From contig OY282376.1 in NCBI GenBank assembly GCA_958295845.1, positions 4,229,022-4,293,021 on the forward strand: DNA of 64,000 bases. Reading direction: 5' to 3'. This stretch comes from Caldilineaceae bacterium. GTDB lineage: Bacteria; Chloroflexota; Anaerolineae; Caldilineales; Caldilineaceae. Position numbers and translations under genes: made by a program. The first letter of the stretch is position 1. Every line of letters begins with the position of its first letter. This document shows, piece by piece, positions 61,310-64,000 of the stretch. Below the pieces are notes generated by a model. It did not search any database and was not told the origin of the DNA. It saw nothing but the letters and a program-made list of their open reading frames with translations.

Positions 61310-63028
61310 CTATCCAATGTCATGGAGAAGCTGATGGATCTCCTGGGCGCGGCTGCATTTGAGCGCTGTGGCAGCGAGCTCTCTGGCCGCGTCCATGTCC
61401 ACGCGCCGAATTGCGGATTTGACCAGGGGAACTGCCGGACCGGCAACGCTGATTTCGTTTAAGCCCAGACCCAGGAGCAGGGGTTGGACGGACGGGTCGC
61501 CGGCGACTTCGCCGCAGATGGCGACGGGGATGCCGGCGGCGCGGCCTGCCTCGCAGGTCAGGCTGATCAGTTGCAGCACGGAGGGGTCGAGCGGGGTTGC
61601 CAATGTTGCGACAGCGCTGTTTACGCGGTCTGCGGCGAGGGTATATTGGGCCAGATCGTTGGTGCCGATGCTGAGGAAGTCGACCTGGCAGGCGAAGTGG
61701 TGCGCGAGGAGAGCGGCCGACGGCACTTCGATCAGGACGCCTACTTCAAGCGTGCCGAGTTTGTGGCGGCAGTGCTTATAGCCGGGAACCTCTTCAAGCA
61801 GTTCCAGAGTCTGGTGGACTTCACTCACCTTCGAAATCATGGGGATGAGGATGCGAATGCGGTCCACGGGCGAAACGTTTTGCGCCAGTTCTATCAACGC
61901 CTGGGCCTGGTCGATGAGCATTTGGGGGTGGCGGAGCAGGAGGCGGATGCCGCGCACGCCGAGGAAGGGGTTGGCTTCGGCGGGAGGCTGCAGATAGGGA
62001 ACCGGTTTGTCGCCGCCGATGTCGAGCAGGCGCACGGTGAGGGAGTGGGTGTTGGTGTAGGAATGCACATCCTGGTAGGCAGCCAACTGCTCGGAAACGG
62101 ACGGCGGGCTGGTGCGGTGCTGGAAGAGGTTTTCGGTGCGGAGAAGACCGATACCTTCGGCGCCGTTGGCGTGGATGTGCAGGAGATCTTCACGGCTGTT
62201 GACGTTCACGCGTACGGGGATGCGTTCGCCATCCGGGGTCAGAGCGGGTTCATGGGAGTGCGAGAGCGCCTCGGCCTGGAAGCGTCTGAGGCGAGAGCGG
62301 GTCAACTCGTACTGTTCGAGCGTCTCCTCATCAGGGTCGACGAGGAGGCGGCCGCGGATTCCGTCGACCACGGCGAACATGCCGCTGTGGAGCTGCAGGA
62401 TTTCAGCACCGGCGCTGCAGACGAGGGGAATGCCCAAGCTGCGAGCCAGAATGGCGGTGTGGGCTGTGGGCGTGCTGGCGGCGAGGGCGATGCCGACGAC
62501 GTGGGCCTGGTCGAGGTGCGTGGTATCGAAAGCGGTTAAGTCTTCGGCGAGCAGGATTGTATTGTCGGGCAACGGGGTCAGCTGGCGGGCGGAGGTGATT
62601 CCACCTAAGCGGAAGACGAGACGTTGACCTACGTCACGGATATCGGTGGCGCGGCTGGCGAAATACTGGTCGCTGAGATCCTGGAAGATTCGGACTAGTT
62701 CGCCGGTGGCCTGGCGGGTGGCGCGGGTGGCGTCTGCGCCGGAATCGATGGCGGCGCGCACAGCGTCGGTTAAGGTGCTGTCATGGAGGATTTCGCGGTG
62801 AACGAGAAATATCTCTGCGGTCGCTGTCTGCCCGATCTGGGCCAAGCGTGCCAGTTCCTCATCGACCAAGAGACGGGCTGCGAGAAAACGCTCCCATTCG
62901 TCTTCGGGATTGCCGGCAGCGTGCGTGGTCGTCGCGCCGGGATCGTCGGCGGCGACTGGGGCATACTTGTATATATTGCCGATACCGACCCCAGGTGCGG
63001 CTGAGAGGCCGTGAAAAAGCTGTTGCAC
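61310..63028 (-). CDS. ptsI: PTS enzyme I (phosphoenolpyruvate-protein phosphotransferase)
   Basis: This cytoplasmic enzyme takes phosphate from PEP onto its own histidine and passes it to HPr; it is 572 residues. The active His190 lies in PTAHTAILARSLGIP. The PEP-binding blocks GIRLLLRHP, VLIEVPSAALLAHHFACQVD and DFLSIGTNDLAQYTLAADR, and the C-terminal ICGEVAGDPSVQPLLLG, are complete. I chose the GTG at 63028, 19 bases beyond the HPr stop, because it gives the normal EI length; an ATG at 63097 would overlap the HPr gene. With HPr and DhaM next to it and no sugar EII in the window, it probably serves the dihydroxyacetone kinase relay. Confidence 0.94.
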   Translation of the reverse strand: MQQLFHGLSAAPGVGIGNIYKYAPVAADDPGATTTHAAGNPEDEWERFLAARLLVDEELARLAQIGQTATAEIFLVHREILHDSTLTDAVRAAIDSGADATRATRQATGELVRIFQDLSDQYFASRATDIRDVGQRLVFRLGGITSARQLTPLPDNTILLAEDLTAFDTTHLDQAHVVGIALAASTPTAHTAILARSLGIPLVCSAGAEILQLHSGMFAVVDGIRGRLLVDPDEETLEQYELTRSRLRRFQAEALSHSHEPALTPDGERIPVRVNVNSREDLLHIHANGAEGIGLLRTENLFQHRTSPPSVSEQLAAYQDVHSYTNTHSLTVRLLDIGGDKPVPYLQPPAEANPFLGVRGIRLLLRHPQMLIDQAQALIELAQNVSPVDRIRILIPMISKVSEVHQTLELLEEVPGYKHCRHKLGTLEVGVLIEVPSAALLAHHFACQVDFLSIGTNDLAQYTLAADRVNSAVATLATPLDPSVLQLISLTCEAGRAAGIPVAICGEVAGDPSVQPLLLGLGLNEISVAGPAVPLVKSAIRRVDMDAARELAATALKCSRAQEIHQLLHDIG

Positions 63029-63047
63029 AGGTATTATCCGTTGGTGT

Positions 63048-63491
63048 TTAGAAGAGGGAGCAGAGCGCCTCGATGGCTGCGTCAGCGTCGGGTCCATTTG
63101 CCGCCAGTTGCAGGTCGTGCCCCTGACGGGCCTGAAGCTGCATCAGCTGAATAATACTTTTCAGATCGACGGCGTTGCTGTTGCGGCTGAGGTTGGCGGC
63201 TGTGATCCGGGCCTGGAACAGGCTGGCGGTGCGGACCACGTCTCTGCCGGAGCGGAGGTGGAGGCCGCGAGGATCAGTGACAGTGACCACGGCGCTCTTA
63301 TGCTGCTGAGCCGGCGACTCGGGTATCGCGGGGTGATCGTCAAGCAGAGGGGAGTGGGTGTTGTTGCTCAACCCACTCTCCTGGTGCTGTTCTTTGCCCT
63401 CAATCCTTCCATCTGGAGGGCCTGCCTGTGAAGATCGATTCTCCATCTCAGAGTTCCACGACTTTGTTTGTCCGTTCTGCTCAGCCCGCAT
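63048..63491 (-). CDS. HPr-like phosphocarrier with long N-terminal extension
   Basis: This small carrier relays phosphate from enzyme I to DhaM. Residues about 65-147 are an HPr domain with the phosphorylatable His78 in DPRGLHLRSG and a regulatory-helix region DLKSIIQLMQLQARQG. The motif is unusual: the canonical site is GLHARPA, but here it is GLHLRSG, keeping Arg80. A 60-residue N-terminal extension, rich in Gln, Ser, Glu and His and probably disordered, is not found in ordinary HPr (about 85-90). The ATG overlaps the end of dhaM by 11 bases. A shorter product from an internal ATG (residue 16) cannot be excluded. Confidence 0.88.
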   Translation of the reverse strand: MRAEQNGQTKSWNSEMENRSSQAGPPDGRIEGKEQHQESGLSNNTHSPLLDDHPAIPESPAQQHKSAVVTVTDPRGLHLRSGRDVVRTASLFQARITAANLSRNSNAVDLKSIIQLMQLQARQGHDLQLAANGPDADAAIEALCSLF

Positions 63492-63891
63492 TTGCCAATT
63501 TTGGCGTTGACAGCGCGGCCTCTGCGACTTTATTCACCGCCTGTAAAGGCTCGCCCAGGCTGGCATGAAGCGCCGCAACGATGGCGCCCTCTACCAAGGG
63601 CGCGTTGCTGAGGAGACAGTTCTGCCGTTGCTGCTCGGGCAGCATTTCGAGAGCCATTTCAGCCGACATGACAGAACTACCTAAATCCATCAACAACAGG
63701 ACTCCGTCTTCACACCAGACTTCCTCGATGGCCGATAAAATCTTGAATGCGTCCGTTCCGAGCGTCTCACCGTCATCGGAGAGTCCTCCGGCCTGACTTA
63801 TGCCAACCTGTTCTCCCGCCATCTGCGCCGCCAATTCCTGGACGCCTTCGGCAAGTTTGGCGCTATGGGAGACGATGACCAGACCGATCAC
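63481..63891 (-). CDS. dhaM: Dihydroxyacetone kinase phosphotransfer subunit DhaM
   Basis: A 136-residue EIIA(Man)-like protein that passes phosphate from HPr to DhaL-bound ADP of dihydroxyacetone kinase. The active His is in LVIVSHSAKLAEG near the N-terminus, and the block DGVLLLMDLGSSVMSAEMAL is the DhaM signature. I chose the GTG at 63891, preceded by GGAGAG, which gives the standard single-domain length. DhaK and DhaL are not in the window and presumably lie further right. It sits between glpK and the HPr gene. Confidence 0.92.
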   Translation of the reverse strand: MIGLVIVSHSAKLAEGVQELAAQMAGEQVGISQAGGLSDDGETLGTDAFKILSAIEEVWCEDGVLLLMDLGSSVMSAEMALEMLPEQQRQNCLLSNAPLVEGAIVAALHASLGEPLQAVNKVAEAALSTPKLANAG

Positions 63892-63940
63892 GACTGACTC
63901 TCCACTGGACCAGAGCGGAGTCTGGCAGACACGGCGGCGT

Positions 63941-64000
63941 TCAATCCGCCCACGCGAGCGTGCGTTCGACGGCCTTCTGCCAACCGGCATAACCGTGGTC
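63941..64000 (-). CDS. glpK: Glycerol kinase, C-terminal end only (cut by right edge)
   Basis: The last 19 codons and stop read DHGYAGWQKAVERTLAWAD, matching the conserved C-terminus of glycerol kinase (YAGWKKAVxRxxxW in E. coli). It would convert glycerol to glycerol-3-phosphate for GlpABC. It lies 49 bases upstream of dhaM on the same strand, heading the glycerol operon or sharing it with genes beyond the window. Confidence 0.85.
   Translation of the reverse strand, partial: DHGYAGWQKAVERTLAWAD

Noticed and set aside
63028..63097. Upstream ATG for enzyme I at 63097
   Set aside because: It would overlap the end of the HPr gene by 50 bases and add 23 residues unlike any enzyme I N-terminus.

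Overview
The window looks like chromosomal DNA from a high-GC, heterotrophic bacterium, most likely a member of the Chloroflexota (Caldilinea/Anaerolinea-like). This is an inference from the many Tat-type lipoprotein solute-binding proteins with an SRR...LLAAC leader, the repeated carbohydrate-transport loci without ATPase genes, and the abundance of phytanoyl-CoA dioxygenase-like, Gfo/Idh/MocA and LLM-type oxidoreductases. No rRNA, tRNA, CRISPR array, integrase or transposase gene was found.

Layout. 1-3.3 kb: leftward sugar ABC importer (binding protein plus two permeases). 4-12 kb: small-molecule enzymes (PhyH-like dioxygenase, AraC/GyrI regulator, enolase-superfamily enzyme, beta-propeller lipoprotein, FAH-type hydrolase, sugar-nucleotide-type epimerase, flavin reductase). 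12-19.3 kb: a GH172-type glycosidase divergent from a dipeptide/oligosaccharide-type ABC importer with a cupin and a Gfo/Idh/MocA enzyme. 19.7-24.8 kb: a nitrilase-fold protein lacking its catalytic cysteine, a ferredoxin-NADP reductase-like flavoprotein, a small membrane protein and an orphan binding protein. 25.5-35.5 kb: a galactoside-type locus (two tandem paralogous binding proteins, GH36 alpha-galactosidase, two permeases, a ThDP enzyme and an oxidoreductase). 35.5-42 kb: a lone HlyD-type adaptor, another sugar importer and two unknown proteins. 42.3-45.8 kb: a McrBC restriction system with a duplicated McrB N-terminal module. 45.9-50 kb: LLM oxidoreductase, two PhyH-like enzymes and a Gfo enzyme. 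50.2-55.4 kb: a glycosidase-like/O-antigen-ligase fusion, a CHAT-domain (caspase-like) protein and a membrane protein. 55.4-64 kb: a leftward glycerol operon (glpK end, dhaM, HPr, enzyme I, glpA, glpB, glpC, ketopantoate-reductase-like gene).

How it fits together. Six binding proteins and four permease pairs feed on plant- or algal-type sugars and glycosides. GH36 and GH172 enzymes and several oxidoreductases would process them. No ABC ATPase is present, so a shared ATPase must be encoded elsewhere. A clear hairpin follows four of the six binding-protein genes (a perfect palindrome in one case), and the other two are followed by purine/pyrimidine-rich imperfect inverted repeats, probably setting a high binding-protein to permease ratio. 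The glycerol operon couples glycerol phosphorylation and respiratory G3P oxidation to a soluble PTS relay (EI-HPr-DhaM) that normally powers dihydroxyacetone kinase.

The most unusual features are a family of intergenic repeats with 7-bp or 14-bp period (several starting with CTGCAGTGGTCA), the duplicated McrB module, the glycosidase-like/ligase fusion without its nucleophile next to a CHAT protein, the nitrilase pseudoenzyme, and an AraC-GyrI-GyrI protein that appears to be two genes joined by loss of a stop codon.
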